Positions 8,425-16,815 are shown, counted from the first letter of the stretch. The stretch is 37,415 nucleotides of DNA from Neoroseomonas soli (GCF_018129065.1 NZ_JAAEDM010000048.1:1-37415); one strand, 5' to 3'. Notes: generated by a model not told the origin, from the letters alone. Numbers and translations are program-made.

Positions 8425-8922
8425 GGATGGCTGGCCGGCAGCAGGGCGTGCCGCGAGCGCCAAGGCCGCCGCCACCGTCGCCGCGCGCACCGCGGCGCGG
8501 TCGCCCGGAAAGACGTGGCGCTCCACCACGGGCGGCGCGCCGCGGCGGGCGAGGCCGATGAAGACCAGGCCGACCGGCTTGCCCGGCGTCGCCCCGCCCG
8601 GACCGGCGATGCCGGTGCAGGACAGCGCGAGGTCGACCTCGGCCCGCGCCAGCGCGCCTTCGGCCATCTCCCGCGCGACCGGCTCGCTGACCGCGCCATG
8701 GGCGGCGAGGGAGGTCTCGCTCACCCCCACCATCCGCACCTTGGCCTCGTTCGAATAGGTGACGAAACCGGCCATCACGACCGACGAGGACCCGGCCACC
8801 GAGGTCAGCGCCGCGGCGATCAGCCCCCCGGTGCAGGATTCCGCGGTGGCGAGGGTCTTCCCCTCGCGCTCCAGCGCGGCGAGCAGGTCGCGCGCCTGGT
8901 CGAGCGTCGCTTGCGGCAGCAT
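8419..8922 (-). CDS. CinA C-terminal-type nicotinamide-nucleotide amidohydrolase
   Basis: 167 aa, the stand-alone C-terminal CinA domain (PncC type), which deamidates NMN to nicotinate mononucleotide in pyridine nucleotide recycling. Diagnostic motifs: [18 protein letters not shown] near the N-terminus, [16 protein letters not shown], and [21 protein letters not shown]. The start ATG lies 2 nt after the pgpA stop, so this is the last gene of a coupled run. The N-terminal MoCF-like domain of full CinA is absent, which is normal for PncC-like proteins. Its stop falls inside an intergenic repeat. Confidence 0.92.
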   Translation of the reverse strand: MLPQATLDQARDLLAALEREGKTLATAESCTGGLIAAALTSVAGSSSVVMAGFVTYSNEAKVRMVGVSETSLAAHGAVSEPVAREMAEGALARAEVDLALSCTGIAGPGGATPGKPVGLVFIGLARRGAPPVVERHVFPGDRAAVRAATVAAALALAARPAAGQPSG

Positions 8923-8924
8923 GG

Positions 8925-9371
8925 TCACAGCACCCCCGGCGCCAGTGCGCCCAGGACGAGAAGCGCCGCCGCCGCGATGGCGCCGGCCAGCATGTCGTCG
9001 AGCATCACCCCGGTCGCGCCGGGCAGCCCGTCCGCCCAGGACACCGGCCAGGGCTTGAGGATATCGAGCGCGCGAAAGGCCAGGAAAGCCAGCGCCACGC
9101 CAAGCCACCCCGCGCCCGGCAGGGCGGCGAGCGCGATCAGCATGCCCGCCGCCTCGTCCACCACGATCCATCCGGGGTCATCCTCGGGCACCGCAGCCAA
9201 TACCGCGCGTACCGCGATCCAGCCCGCGACCATGGCCAGCGCCGCGAGCGCGAGGCACGCCCAGGGGCCAAGCAGCACCGCCGGCAGCACCACCAGGGAG
9301 CCCCAGGTCCCCGGCGCAGGCCGCAGCCGCCCGGCGCCGCAGAGCGTGGCGACGGCGAGGGCGGGGGTCAC
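8925..9371 (-). CDS. pgpA: Phosphatidylglycerophosphatase A
   Basis: 148 aa integral membrane protein. It dephosphorylates phosphatidylglycerophosphate to phosphatidylglycerol. Family motifs: [15 protein letters not shown] near the N-terminus, [30 protein letters not shown] and the C-terminal [17 protein letters not shown]. Several hydrophobic segments are evident. The start is a GTG whose last two bases form part of the upstream hydrolase stop (GTGA overlap), and the stop lies 2 nt before the CinA start. pgpA next to a CinA-type gene is a common arrangement in alphaproteobacteria. Confidence 0.93.
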   Translation of the reverse strand: MTPALAVATLCGAGRLRPAPGTWGSLVVLPAVLLGPWACLALAALAMVAGWIAVRAVLAAVPEDDPGWIVVDEAAGMLIALAALPGAGWLGVALAFLAFRALDILKPWPVSWADGLPGATGVMLDDMLAGAIAAAALLVLGALAPGVL

Positions 9372-10219
9372 GGCACAGCCTCCAGGAAGGCGTCGAGCGC
9401 GGCGGCCACGTTCGGCTCGGCCAGCGTCGGCGCATGGCCGGTGCCCGGCACGGTGACGACTTCCATGTCCGGCCGCGCCCGCCGCATCTCCTCGACCGTG
9501 TCGGCGGAGAGCAGCGTGCTCGCCTCGCCCCAGACCAGCATCAGCGGCAATCGCCCGAGGCCGCCGAAGAAGGGCCAGAGGTCGGGCGGCGCACCCGCCG
9601 CCGCGCCCACCGCATGCTGGCCGATGCGGATGTCCCAGCGCGGATGCCAGCGGCCGTCCGGGCCCTCCGCATAGGTGCGGGCGACGAAGTCGCGCCAGCC
9701 TGCCTCGTCCATCAGCGGCATGGGCGGGTGGTTGGCGCGGAACCAGGTCAGCGCCTCCTCGGAGGAGGCGAAGGCGTGGTCGCGGCCGATGAAGTCCACC
9801 ACCTTCTCGCGCCCGACATGCTCGATGCGCGGCCCGATGTCGTTGAGCGCCACGGCGGCGAGGGAGGCCGGGCGCATCGCCCCGATCGCCATCGCCACCA
9901 GCCCGCCGAAGGAGGTGCCGATCAGCGCCACTCCGTGCAGATGCAGCGCCGCCATGGCGTCCATCACGTCGCGGATCAGCGCCTCCGGGCGGTAGCGCCT
10001 CGCGTCCTCGGCGCGGGCGCTCTCGCCATGGCCGGCATAGTCGAGGGCGACGACCCGCCGCCTTCCGTCCAGCCGCGCCGCGATCGCCCCTGCATCCAGG
10101 GCGGTGCGGCAGATGCCCGGCAGCATGAGCACCGGCGCGCGCCCGTTCGCCCCCGGCCATTCCAGGGCCGAGAGGCGCAGCCCGTCGCGGGCAGCGAAGG
10201 CAAGGCGCCGGGGCGTCAC
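9368..10219 (-). CDS. Alpha/beta hydrolase
   Basis: 283 aa. The start is taken as the GTG 2 nt after the lytic transglycosylase stop, giving VTPRRLAFAARDGLRLSALEW, the usual first strands of the fold. APVLMLPGICRT supplies the oxyanion region, ALIGTSFGGLVAM the nucleophile Ser, LMLVWGEAS the acid region and VPGTGHAPTLAEP the catalytic His. The substrate is not predictable; family relatives include esterases and dehalogenase-like enzymes. It sits between a cell-wall hydrolase and a phospholipid-synthesis gene in a tightly coupled run, so a cell-envelope role is possible but unproven. Confidence 0.85.
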   Translation of the reverse strand: MTPRRLAFAARDGLRLSALEWPGANGRAPVLMLPGICRTALDAGAIAARLDGRRRVVALDYAGHGESARAEDARRYRPEALIRDVMDAMAALHLHGVALIGTSFGGLVAMAIGAMRPASLAAVALNDIGPRIEHVGREKVVDFIGRDHAFASSEEALTWFRANHPPMPLMDEAGWRDFVARTYAEGPDGRWHPRWDIRIGQHAVGAAAGAPPDLWPFFGGLGRLPLMLVWGEASTLLSADTVEEMRRARPDMEVVTVPGTGHAPTLAEPNVAAALDAFLEAVP

Positions 10220-10221
10220 CG

Positions 10222-12177
10222 TCAGCGCCGGAGGTACTGCGCGAGCGGATGTTCCCGCGCTGCCGCGCCCGGGTCCTGGGCGCGGTAGACGACGACGTTC
10301 TCGATCACGCGCTGGACGTAGTTGCGCGTCTCGGTGAAGGGGATCTGCTCGATCCAGTCGATCATGTCGACGTCGGCGCCGCGCGGGTCGCCATAGGTGC
10401 CGAGCCACTGGTCCACGCGACCCGGCCCGGCGTTGTAGGCGGCGGCGGCGAGCGGCAGGGCGCCGCCGTAGCGATCCAGCATCTGCTCGAGGTAGCCGGC
10501 GCCGAGGCGCATGTTCACCTCGGGGCTGGCGGTGAGCTGCACCGGCTGGAAGGGCACGCCGAGGCGCCGCGCCACCAGCGTCGCGGTGGAGGGCAGCAAC
10601 TGCATCAGCCCGCGCGCATTGGCGCCCGAGACGGCCTCGGTGTCGAAGTTGCTCTCCTGGCGGGTGATGGCGTTGATGAAGGCAGGTTCCGGGCTCGTGA
10701 CCGGCGGGCGATAGGGGGAAGGCCAGCCCTCCGGCAGCAGGATGTCGCCGTCGGCGCCGGCCCGGCGCGCGATCCAGACCGCGTGGTCGGGGCGTCCGAT
10801 GTGGTTGGCCAGGCGCGCAGCGAGCATCCGGTCCGTGCCGTCATTGGCCAGGTCCTCGAGCCGCAGCAGGAAGATCCGCGCGCGGCGCGTGTCCCCGAGG
10901 TCGGCGAGGGTCAGCACGGCGCGGGCCAGTTCGCGCGCGGTGAAGTCGGCCGCGCGGGGCGGCGTGACCGGCGGGGCGGCGGCGCGGGCGACGCGGGCGG
11001 AGAGCCGGGCCTCGTCCTCCCCCAGCGCCAGCGCGCCGAGCTGGCCGTAGAAGGCGACCGGCAATTCGGCGGCGGCGGCGTAGCGGCCCTGGGCGGCGCG
11101 CGTGTCGCCGCGCGCCGTCAGCGCGCGCCCCTGCCAATAGGCGCCGCGGGCGCGGGTGATGACCGAGCGGCTGTCCTGACCGAGCGCGGTGAAGTGCCGC
11201 TCCGCCGCCACCGGGTCGTTCAGCCGGCGCAGGGCGATGAAGCCGGCGAGGAACTCACCTTCCTGCCGCGGCTCGCCGGCGGCGGACTGGCCGTGGGCGG
11301 CGGCGGTGCGGTAGGCCTCCCGCTCCATCCCGAGCCGCAGCAGCTTGCGGGAAAGCACCTGCCGTTCGACCCAGACGGCGCGGGCGGCGTCGGGTTCGAG
11401 GTCGCGCTGCAACGGCTCGGCGGCGGCCCAGGCGGCGGCGGCCTCCTGGTCGCGGTCGCGGCGGCGGAGCAGGCGGGCGGCCTCGTAGGCCGAGCCGATA
11501 TCGGCGGGGCGGGCGGCGAGGGCGCTCTCGTCCTCCCGCGCCAGGGCGAGGCGGATGTCGGCCGAGGCGCGGCGAGCGCCGGACAGGCGCTGCGCGGCGC
11601 GGCCGGCACCGGCGAAGTCGCGGGCGAAGGCCAGGCGGTCGAATCGGCGCCAGTGGTCGTCCTCGGCCAGCAGGCTGCCGAAGCGGAGCAGCATCGATTC
11701 CTCGGCGAGCGCATCGCCCGGGGCTTCGGTCCAGCCGCGGCGGACGACGGCACGGGCATCCTGCGCGCGGCCGGCGCGGTCGAGCGCCTCGGCGTGACGA
11801 AGGGCGCCGGCCACGGTGCGGGCCGGGTTGCGGCCGAAATGGCGCAGGGCCAGAGCATCGTCGGCTTCGGTGGCGAGGGCGGCCTCCGCCCGGCGGGCCA
11901 GGGTATCGGGCAGCGGCCAGTCCGGGTTCTCGGCGAGGAAATTCACCAGTTCCGGGGCCGAGGCCGGGGCGGCCCGATTCGACAGCCGCATCCACAGCAC
12001 GATCTTGGCGGCGAGCGGGTCGGCGGCGGTGGCGAAGGACTCGGCCTCTCCCCATCGCTGGCCGGAGGCCGCGGCCAGCGCCTGGCGGCCGGCGACACGG
12101 GCGCCTTCCGGTGCCCAGGGCTGCGCCGCGGCGGGGATGGGGGCGAGGAGGGAGGCGAGGAGGAGCAAGCGACGCAT
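10222..12177 (-). CDS. slt: Soluble lytic murein transglycosylase
   Basis: 651 aa. The signal peptide MRRLLLLASLLAPIPAAAQ targets it to the periplasm; AAGGG-like spacing upstream (GAAGGGCAGCC) supports this ATG. A long alpha-helical superhelix with TPR-like repeats (about residues 30-480) precedes the lysozyme-like catalytic domain: NAITRQESNFDTEAVSGANARGLMQLLPSTA with catalytic Glu508, then AAAAYNAGPGRVDQWLGTYG and PFTETRNYVQRVIEN. It cleaves peptidoglycan glycan strands to 1,6-anhydro-muropeptides; AnmK, encoded at 30338 in this window, phosphorylates the derived anhydroMurNAc. It heads a four-gene minus-strand run. Confidence 0.94.
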   Translation of the reverse strand: MRRLLLLASLLAPIPAAAQPWAPEGARVAGRQALAAASGQRWGEAESFATAADPLAAKIVLWMRLSNRAAPASAPELVNFLAENPDWPLPDTLARRAEAALATEADDALALRHFGRNPARTVAGALRHAEALDRAGRAQDARAVVRRGWTEAPGDALAEESMLLRFGSLLAEDDHWRRFDRLAFARDFAGAGRAAQRLSGARRASADIRLALAREDESALAARPADIGSAYEAARLLRRRDRDQEAAAAWAAAEPLQRDLEPDAARAVWVERQVLSRKLLRLGMEREAYRTAAAHGQSAAGEPRQEGEFLAGFIALRRLNDPVAAERHFTALGQDSRSVITRARGAYWQGRALTARGDTRAAQGRYAAAAELPVAFYGQLGALALGEDEARLSARVARAAAPPVTPPRAADFTARELARAVLTLADLGDTRRARIFLLRLEDLANDGTDRMLAARLANHIGRPDHAVWIARRAGADGDILLPEGWPSPYRPPVTSPEPAFINAITRQESNFDTEAVSGANARGLMQLLPSTATLVARRLGVPFQPVQLTASPEVNMRLGAGYLEQMLDRYGGALPLAAAAYNAGPGRVDQWLGTYGDPRGADVDMIDWIEQIPFTETRNYVQRVIENVVVYRAQDPGAAAREHPLAQYLRR

Positions 12178-12222
12178 GGCTGCCCTTCCATAGCCGATCC
12201 GACACGGGGTTGTCGCGCAGCC

Positions 12223-12251
12223 TTGTCCCCCGGGGGCGTCGCGCCTAGTTT
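12223..12251 (+). promoter_or_regulatory. Candidate sigma-70-type promoter for dapA
   Basis: TTGTCC (12223-12228) and TAGTTT (12246-12251) are separated by exactly 17 bp in the slt/dapA divergent gap. Predicted initiation near 12258 leaves a ~25-nt leader with GGAGGAAAG as ribosome-binding site. The match to consensus is moderate. Confidence 0.4.
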
Positions 12252-12283
12252 CGCCGATCGTCGCCGTAGTGGAGGAAAGCGTC

Positions 12284-13162
12284 ATGTTCAGGGGTTCGAT
12301 GGTCGCGCTGATCACGCCGATGCGCGCGGACGGATCCGTGGACGAGAAAGCCTTCCAGGACCTGGTGGAGTGGCAGATCTCCGAGGGCACCGAGGGGCTG
12401 ATCCCCGTCGGCACCACCGGCGAGAGCCCGACGCTGAGCCACGAGGAACACAAGCGCGTCGTCGAACTGTGCGTGGAGGCGGCGAAGGGCCGCGTGCCCG
12501 TCATCGCCGGCGCCGGCAGCAACAGCACGTCCGAGGCGATCGACTTCGCGAAGCACGCGAAGAAGGCGGGCGCGGACGCCACGCTCGTGGTCACGCCCTA
12601 CTACAACAAGCCGACCCAGGAAGGGATGTACCTGCACTTCACGGCGGTCGCGAATGCCGCCGACCTCCCGATGTTCATCTACAACATCCCCGCCCGCAGC
12701 GTGATCGACATGTCGGTCGAGACCATGGCGCGGCTGGCGAAGCACAAGAACATCGTCGGCGTGAAGGACGCGACCGCGAACCTGACGCGCCCGCTGCACA
12801 CCAAGCGCGCCTGCGGGGCGGACTTCATCCAGCTCTCGGGCGAGGACCACACCGCGCTGTCCTTCAACGCCGCCGGCGGGACGGGCTGCATCAGCGTGAC
12901 GGCGAATGTGGCGCCGCGCCTCTGCGCCGAGATGCACAAGGCCTGGCGCGAGGGCCGCACCGAGGAGGCGATGGCGATCCAGGACCGCCTGGTGCCGCTG
13001 CACGACGCGATGTTCTGCGAAACCTCGCCGGGGCCGGTGAAGTATGCGGCGAGCCTGCTCGCGAAGGGCAGCGACCATTGCCGCCTGCCGCTCGCGCCGC
13101 TTGCCGATGCGAGCAAGGCGAAGGTCCGCGAGGCCATGGTCTCGGTCGGGCTGCTGAACTGA
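12284..13162 (+). CDS. dapA: 4-hydroxy-tetrahydrodipicolinate synthase
   Basis: 292 aa, the same length as E. coli DapA. It condenses pyruvate with aspartate semialdehyde in the lysine/meso-diaminopimelate pathway. Key residues fall at the canonical numbers: Thr44-Thr45 in [10 protein letters not shown], Tyr133 in FIYNIPARS and Schiff-base Lys161 in GVKDATA. The ATG is preceded by GGAGGAAAGCGTC; an in-frame GTG at 12269 is rejected because it lies within this ribosome-binding site. Diaminopimelate is needed for peptidoglycan, and the divergent neighbour is a peptidoglycan transglycosylase. Confidence 0.96.
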   Translation: MFRGSMVALITPMRADGSVDEKAFQDLVEWQISEGTEGLIPVGTTGESPTLSHEEHKRVVELCVEAAKGRVPVIAGAGSNSTSEAIDFAKHAKKAGADATLVVTPYYNKPTQEGMYLHFTAVANAADLPMFIYNIPARSVIDMSVETMARLAKHKNIVGVKDATANLTRPLHTKRACGADFIQLSGEDHTALSFNAAGGTGCISVTANVAPRLCAEMHKAWREGRTEEAMAIQDRLVPLHDAMFCETSPGPVKYAASLLAKGSDHCRLPLAPLADASKAKVREAMVSVGLLN

Positions 13163-13188
13163 CCGGACTGACGCGGCCCCTCGGCAAG

Positions 13189-13237
13189 GGCGGCTCGAGG
13201 CCATGCCTCGGGCCGGGAGCGCACGGCGCGACCGCGC
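13189..13237 (-). repeat. 49-bp palindrome-bearing intergenic repeat, copy 1
   Basis: Read on the minus strand, this segment aligns with 21962-22010 over 49 bp without gaps at 44 identical positions. Its core is an inverted repeat with arms GGCCCGAGG and CCTCGAGCC (one wobble-compatible change). It lies between dapA and smpB. Confidence 0.6.
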
Positions 13238-13330
13238 GCGACCGACCGCAGTCGCCGGTGCTACACGTGGGCGCGAAGCCAAGGGCCGCGGATGCGGCCC
13301 GCCCGGCGTTTGAGGGCATCACAAAGACTC

Positions 13331-13822
13331 ATGACTGAAGCACGCAAGAAGGGGCTGATCTCGCACGGCATCGCCGCGCAGAACCGCAAGGCCCGCTACG
13401 ACTACAAGATCGGCGAGACCATCGAGGCCGGCATCGCCCTCATCGGCCCCGAGGTGAAGAGCCTGCGCGCCGGCCGCGCCACGCTGTCCGAGGCCTGGGC
13501 CGGTGAGCGCGAAGGCGAGATGTGGCTGTTCAACTGCTACATCCCCGAATGGCAGGCCGGCTCCTTCATGGCGAAGTTCGAGCCGCGCCGGCCGCGCAAG
13601 CTGCTGCTGCACCGCAAGCAGGTGGAGACCCTGACGGGTGCCATCACGCGCGAGGGCGCGACGCTGGTGCCGCTCGACATCCACTTCAACGACCGCGGGC
13701 GGGCGAAGATCCTGCTCGGCCTCGCCGAGGGCAAGAAGAAGCACGACAAGCGCGCCGCCGTCGCCGAACGGGACTGGCAGCGGGACAAGTCGCGGCTGAT
13801 GCGGAACAAGGGGCGGGAATAG
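13331..13822 (+). CDS. smpB: SsrA-binding protein SmpB
   Basis: 163 aa. It binds tmRNA and delivers it to stalled ribosomes for trans-translation. Recognised from [45 protein letters not shown], the OB-fold core, and the basic C-terminal tail with [23 protein letters not shown] that enters the decoding centre. The start at 13331 gives the usual short N-terminus; an upstream in-frame ATG at 13292 lies in intergenic sequence. No strong ribosome-binding site precedes it. A tmRNA gene was looked for nearby and not found. dapA-smpB order is frequent in alphaproteobacteria. Confidence 0.96.
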   Translation: MTEARKKGLISHGIAAQNRKARYDYKIGETIEAGIALIGPEVKSLRAGRATLSEAWAGEREGEMWLFNCYIPEWQAGSFMAKFEPRRPRKLLLHRKQVETLTGAITREGATLVPLDIHFNDRGRAKILLGLAEGKKKHDKRAAVAERDWQRDKSRLMRNKGRE

Positions 13823-13958
13823 CGCCCTCGCGGCCGGGGCGAAGGGTCGCGCCCGCCGGCGGGGCCTGACGCCCGCGCGATCATGTGCGCCGCCGCCGCG
13901 CGCGCGGGGCTTGCATCAGGGCCATGCCGCAGCACGTAGTGCGGGCGAGGAGATCGCC

Positions 13959-14627
13959 ATGGACGAGGACGACATCCCCACCACCGGCGCGGTGAAGGAC
14001 AAGCTGATCCGCACCAAGGAGCGCTGGGCGGAGGAAGGCCGGCTTCTCACCGGGACGACCGGCGACCCGGACCGCGACCGCCTGCCGCCCGGCCAGACGC
14101 TGGTGAAGGACTGGCCGGTGCTCGACCTCGGCGTGCAGCCGGACGTGTCGAAGGCGAAGTTCCGCCTGCGCGTGGAGGGCCTGGTGGAGAACCGCCTCGC
14201 CCTCGACTGGGATAGTTTCATGGCCCTGCCGCAGACCGAGATGGTCCGCGATATCCACTGCGTCACCCAATGGAGCCGCTACGACAACCGCTTCGCCGGC
14301 GTGATGGTGCGGGACCTGCTGGCGCTGGCGCGCCCGAGGCCCGAGGCGCGTTTCGTCTCCATGACCTGCTACGACGGCTACACGACGAACCTCAGCCTCG
14401 AGGACTTCGCCGGCGAGGACGTGATGTTCGCCCATTCCTGGGAAGGCCAGCCGCTGGCGCGCCAGCATGGCGGGCCGGTGCGGCTGGTGCTGCCGAAGCT
14501 CTACTTCTGGAAGAGCCCGAAATGGATCACGCGGGTGGAACTGCTTGCCGCCGACCGGCCCGGCTTCTGGGAGGTGCGCGGCTACCACAATCGTGGCGAT
14601 CCCTGGATGGAGGAACGCTATGGCTGA
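13959..14627 (+). CDS. Sulfite-oxidase-fold molybdopterin-dependent protein
   Basis: 222 aa, consisting of little more than the SUOX molybdopterin-binding domain. RLPPGQTLVKDWPVLDLG opens the domain; the molybdenum-ligating Cys is Cys101 in RDIHCVTQWSRYDN; MTCYDGYTTNLSLEDF and GPVRLVLPKLYFWKSPKW follow. GAGGAG upstream of ATG 13959 supports the start. No Tat or Sec signal is seen, so it appears cytoplasmic, unlike YedY/MsrP. There is no dimerisation domain as in full sulfite oxidases. The substrate is unknown. Its last 8 nt overlap the glutathione peroxidase gene, so the two are coupled. Confidence 0.87.
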   Translation: MDEDDIPTTGAVKDKLIRTKERWAEEGRLLTGTTGDPDRDRLPPGQTLVKDWPVLDLGVQPDVSKAKFRLRVEGLVENRLALDWDSFMALPQTEMVRDIHCVTQWSRYDNRFAGVMVRDLLALARPRPEARFVSMTCYDGYTTNLSLEDFAGEDVMFAHSWEGQPLARQHGGPVRLVLPKLYFWKSPKWITRVELLAADRPGFWEVRGYHNRGDPWMEERYG

Positions 14628-15171
14628 TCCCGCCCGCCGTGCCGTGCTTGCGGCGCCGCTGTTCATGACGGCCACCGCGACGGGGGCGGAACCCGACGCC
14701 TGGTCCTTCCGCTTCCCCTCCCTGGAGGGGGGCGAGCACGACCTCGCCGGCTGGCGAGGGCGCGTGCTGCTGGTGGTGAACACTGCCTCCTTCTGCGGCT
14801 ACACGCCGCAATACGCGGCGCTGCAACGGCTGCATGAGCGCTACCAGGCGCGAGGGTTCGTCGTGCTCGGCGTGCCCTCCAACGACTTCAACCAGGAAGC
14901 CGGCTCCAACCAGGAGGTGAAGGCCTTCTGCGACGCCCAGTTCGGGATCGAGTTCCCGATGGCCGCGATCTCCCATGTGCGCGGTGCCGAGGCGCATCCC
15001 TTCTTCCGCTGGGCCGCCGGGAAGGCCGGCGGCGAGCCGCGGTGGAACTTCCACAAGTATCTGGTCGCGCGGGATGGGCGGACGGTGCGCGGCTTCGCGA
15101 CGCGCGTGACGCCGGACAGCATCGAACTGACGCGGGCGATCGAGGCGGCCCTTGCGGCGCCCGCCGCCTGA
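14620..15171 (+). CDS. Glutathione peroxidase (Cys type), possibly exported
   Basis: 183 aa. Peroxidatic Cys59 in VVNTASFCGYTPQYAAL (a Cys, not selenocysteine) and the Trp/Asn of the active site in RWNFHKYLV are present. The family's FPCNQF segment is VPSNDFNQEAGS here, so the usual second Cys is a Ser, which would change how it is recycled. The N-terminus MADPARRAVLAAPLFMTATATGA resembles a weak signal peptide, suggesting export, though the h-region is short. The ATG is 8 nt inside the upstream molybdoprotein gene. It reduces hydroperoxides with thiols. Confidence 0.88.
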   Translation: MADPARRAVLAAPLFMTATATGAEPDAWSFRFPSLEGGEHDLAGWRGRVLLVVNTASFCGYTPQYAALQRLHERYQARGFVVLGVPSNDFNQEAGSNQEVKAFCDAQFGIEFPMAAISHVRGAEAHPFFRWAAGKAGGEPRWNFHKYLVARDGRTVRGFATRVTPDSIELTRAIEAALAAPAA

Positions 15172-15236
15172 CGGGCGCGGCCCCGGCCCGGTTTCCGGGG
15201 GTTGCTGCCAACGCCTTGGGGAACCGAAGGCTCTCG

Positions 15237-15362
15237 GAGACCGTTTGAGAATACCGGCACCGGCCCGCACCCCCACCCATCCAGGATACTGTCGTTGGGT
15301 GGCCGGGTGGGGGTGCTGCCGGAGTTGAGAATGCGCCATCCGGTGCATTCTCAAGCGGTCTC
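15237..15362. repeat. 126-bp palindromic unit with 16-bp inverted ends
   Basis: The ends are GAGACCGTTTGAGAAT (15237-15252) and its inverted partner at 15347-15362, matching at 15 of 16 positions. Inside are a perfect 12-bp stem (GCACCCCCACCC 15267-15278 with 15305-15316) and a perfect 10-bp stem (TTGAGAATGC 15325-15334 with 15345-15354). The octamer TTGAGAAT occurs three times. It fills the gap between convergent genes and ends one base before the glycosylase stop codon, so it probably also acts as a terminator. Confidence 0.65.
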
Positions 15363-16070
15363 TCAGGCGCCGATCCGCGCCAGCAATGTGGCGACGGCCG
15401 TTTCGAACATCTCGGGCGTCAGTCTGCGCGTCGAGGTGTTGTAGCGGCTGACATGGTAGGAATCCGCGAGCAGCAGGCCGTCCGGGAGTGCGTGGATCGC
15501 ACCATGGGCGAAGGCGTAGCGCGCGGCGGGAATGCCGCGTGACCGCAGCAAGGCATTGTGCGCCACCGTCCCCAGCGCCAGCACCGCCCGCAGCCGAGGC
15601 ATGGCGGCCAGTTCCGCCCCCAGGAATCCGTTGCAACTGCGGATCTCGGCCGGCGTCGGCTTGTTCTCCGGCGGCACGCAGCGCACGGCATTGGCGATCC
15701 TGCAGCCGGTGAGTTCCAGCCCGTCATCCGGCGATTCCAGGAACTGTCCGCGCGCCTGACCGAACTTCAGCAGCGTCCCGTAGAGCAGCCGCCCCGCGTA
15801 ATCCCCGGTGAAGGGCCGCCCGGTCCGATTGGCCCCGCGCACCCCCGGCGCCAGGCCGAGCACCAGCAGCGGCGCCTCCCTCGGTCCCCAGGACGGCACG
15901 GGCCCGTTGTGCCATCCCGGATTCGCCGCCCGGTTCGCATCCCGGTACGCCACCAGCCTCGGGCAAAGGGCACAGTCGTGCCCCGGTGCCCCTCCGGTTC
16001 CGGGTTCCAAGGGCCCTTCGGCCCTTGGCGGGGTGGGGTCCGGGGAGGGGTGGCGCCCCTCCCTGGTCAT
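15363..16070 (-). CDS. Uracil-DNA glycosylase, family 4/5 iron-sulfur type
   Basis: 235 aa. Removes uracil (and in family 5 other deaminated bases) from DNA to start base excision repair. Motif 1 is VLGLAPGVRGANRTGRPFTGDYAG, whose GLAPG...NRTGRPFTGD pattern points to family 5 (UdgB-like), lacking the polar catalytic Asp/Asn of family 1. Motif 2 region is SYHVSRYNTSTRRLT. Likely 4Fe-4S ligands are Cys33, Cys36 (CALC), Cys131 and Cys146. The first ~30 residues are Pro/Gly-rich and dispensable-looking. The ATG overlaps the NYN gene's stop (ATGA), so the two are translationally coupled. Confidence 0.88.
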   Translation of the reverse strand: MTREGRHPSPDPTPPRAEGPLEPGTGGAPGHDCALCPRLVAYRDANRAANPGWHNGPVPSWGPREAPLLVLGLAPGVRGANRTGRPFTGDYAGRLLYGTLLKFGQARGQFLESPDDGLELTGCRIANAVRCVPPENKPTPAEIRSCNGFLGAELAAMPRLRAVLALGTVAHNALLRSRGIPAARYAFAHGAIHALPDGLLLADSYHVSRYNTSTRRLTPEMFETAVATLLARIGA

Positions 16071-16750
16071 GCCTCGGGCTCCGGCTCGTTGTCCGCGTAG
16101 GGATCCGCCGGCGTCGCCCGCGTCGGCCGCGGGGCGGGGGTGGGGGTGGGGGCGGGGGCCGCGGCGGGGGCCGGTGCGGTCGGCGCCGGGCGTCCGCGTG
16201 GTTCGACCTGCCGCCGGGTGATTTCCGGCGCGATCTCCTCCAGGTCCAGGTAGGCATCGGCCTGGCGGCGCAGCTCGTCGGCGATCATGGGGGGCTGGGA
16301 CCGCACGGTGGAGACGACCGTGACGCGCACCCCCATCCGCTGCACTGCCTCGACCAGCCGGCGGAAATCCCCGTCTCCGGAGAACAGCACGACATGGTCG
16401 AGGTTCGGCGCCAGTTCGAGCATGTCCACCGCCAGCTCGACATCCATGTTGCCCTTGACGCGCAGGCGCCCGGCCGGGTCGGCCTGCTGCTTGGCCGGCT
16501 TCGTGACCACCTGCCAGCCATTGTAGGCGAGCCAGTCGGTCAGCGGGCGCAGGGGGGAGTAGTCCTCCGTCTCGATCAGCGCCGTGTAGTAGAAGGCGCG
16601 GACCAGATAGGTGCCGCCGCGGAAGAAGTTCAGCATCGCGGCGAAATCGATTTCGAAGCCGAGCGCGCGGCAGGTGTGGTAAAGGTTCGCCCCGTCCACG
16701 AAGAGCCCGACCCGCTCCGTCCCGCCCGACCGTCTCATGCCTGAATTCAC
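16067..16750 (-). CDS. NYN-domain (LabA/PIN-like) protein
   Basis: 227 aa. Residues ~12-160 are a NYN domain, a PIN-like nuclease fold: GLFVDGANLYHT with the first metal-binding Asp, DVELAVDML, LFSGDGDFRRLVEAV with the second acidic cluster, and GVRVTVVST. These acidic residues are those expected for divalent-metal RNase activity. After ~residue 175 the tail is a low-complexity Pro/Ala/Thr linker ending in an acidic stretch. The start is GTG 16750 (GAAGGG 7 nt upstream) or ATG 16738 (AAGG upstream); both are plausible. It overlaps the glycosylase gene and is divergent from folK. Confidence 0.87.
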   Translation of the reverse strand: MNSGMRRSGGTERVGLFVDGANLYHTCRALGFEIDFAAMLNFFRGGTYLVRAFYYTALIETEDYSPLRPLTDWLAYNGWQVVTKPAKQQADPAGRLRVKGNMDVELAVDMLELAPNLDHVVLFSGDGDFRRLVEAVQRMGVRVTVVSTVRSQPPMIADELRRQADAYLDLEEIAPEITRRQVEPRGRPAPTAPAPAAAPAPTPTPAPRPTRATPADPYADNEPEPEA

Positions 16751-16769
16751 CTTGTTGCCCTTCGCCGCG

Positions 16770-16798
16770 TTCGGTTGCGGGGAGGCGTCCGCTACACT
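16770..16798 (+). promoter_or_regulatory. Candidate promoter for folK
   Basis: TTCGGT (16770-16775) and TACACT (16793-16798) are spaced by 17 bp. Initiation near 16805 would leave about a 10-nt leader before the folK ATG. The -10 matches consensus at four positions, the -35 less well. Confidence 0.35.
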
Positions 16799-16815
16799 CT
16801 TCGGGCCGCGCTGTC

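Noticed and set aside
13163..13330. Possible tmRNA (ssrA) gene next to smpB
   Set aside because: No tRNA-Ala-like acceptor ends, CCA or tag-peptide reading frame are visible. The gap is filled by the palindrome repeat.
10249..13338. 1029-codon plus-strand frame opposite slt and through dapA
   Set aside because: It crosses the slt/dapA divergent promoter region and has Gly/Arg-rich low-complexity translation with no recognisable family.
15237..15362. CRISPR repeats (recurring TTGAGAAT units)
   Set aside because: There are only three short copies, in inverted orientation and unevenly spaced, with no cas genes. The pattern is a nested palindrome.
16121..16200. G-rich/pyrimidine-rich tract as a tandem repeat or quadruplex element
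   Set aside because: It encodes the Pro/Ala/Thr linker of the NYN protein; the repetition is explained by codon use for that linker.
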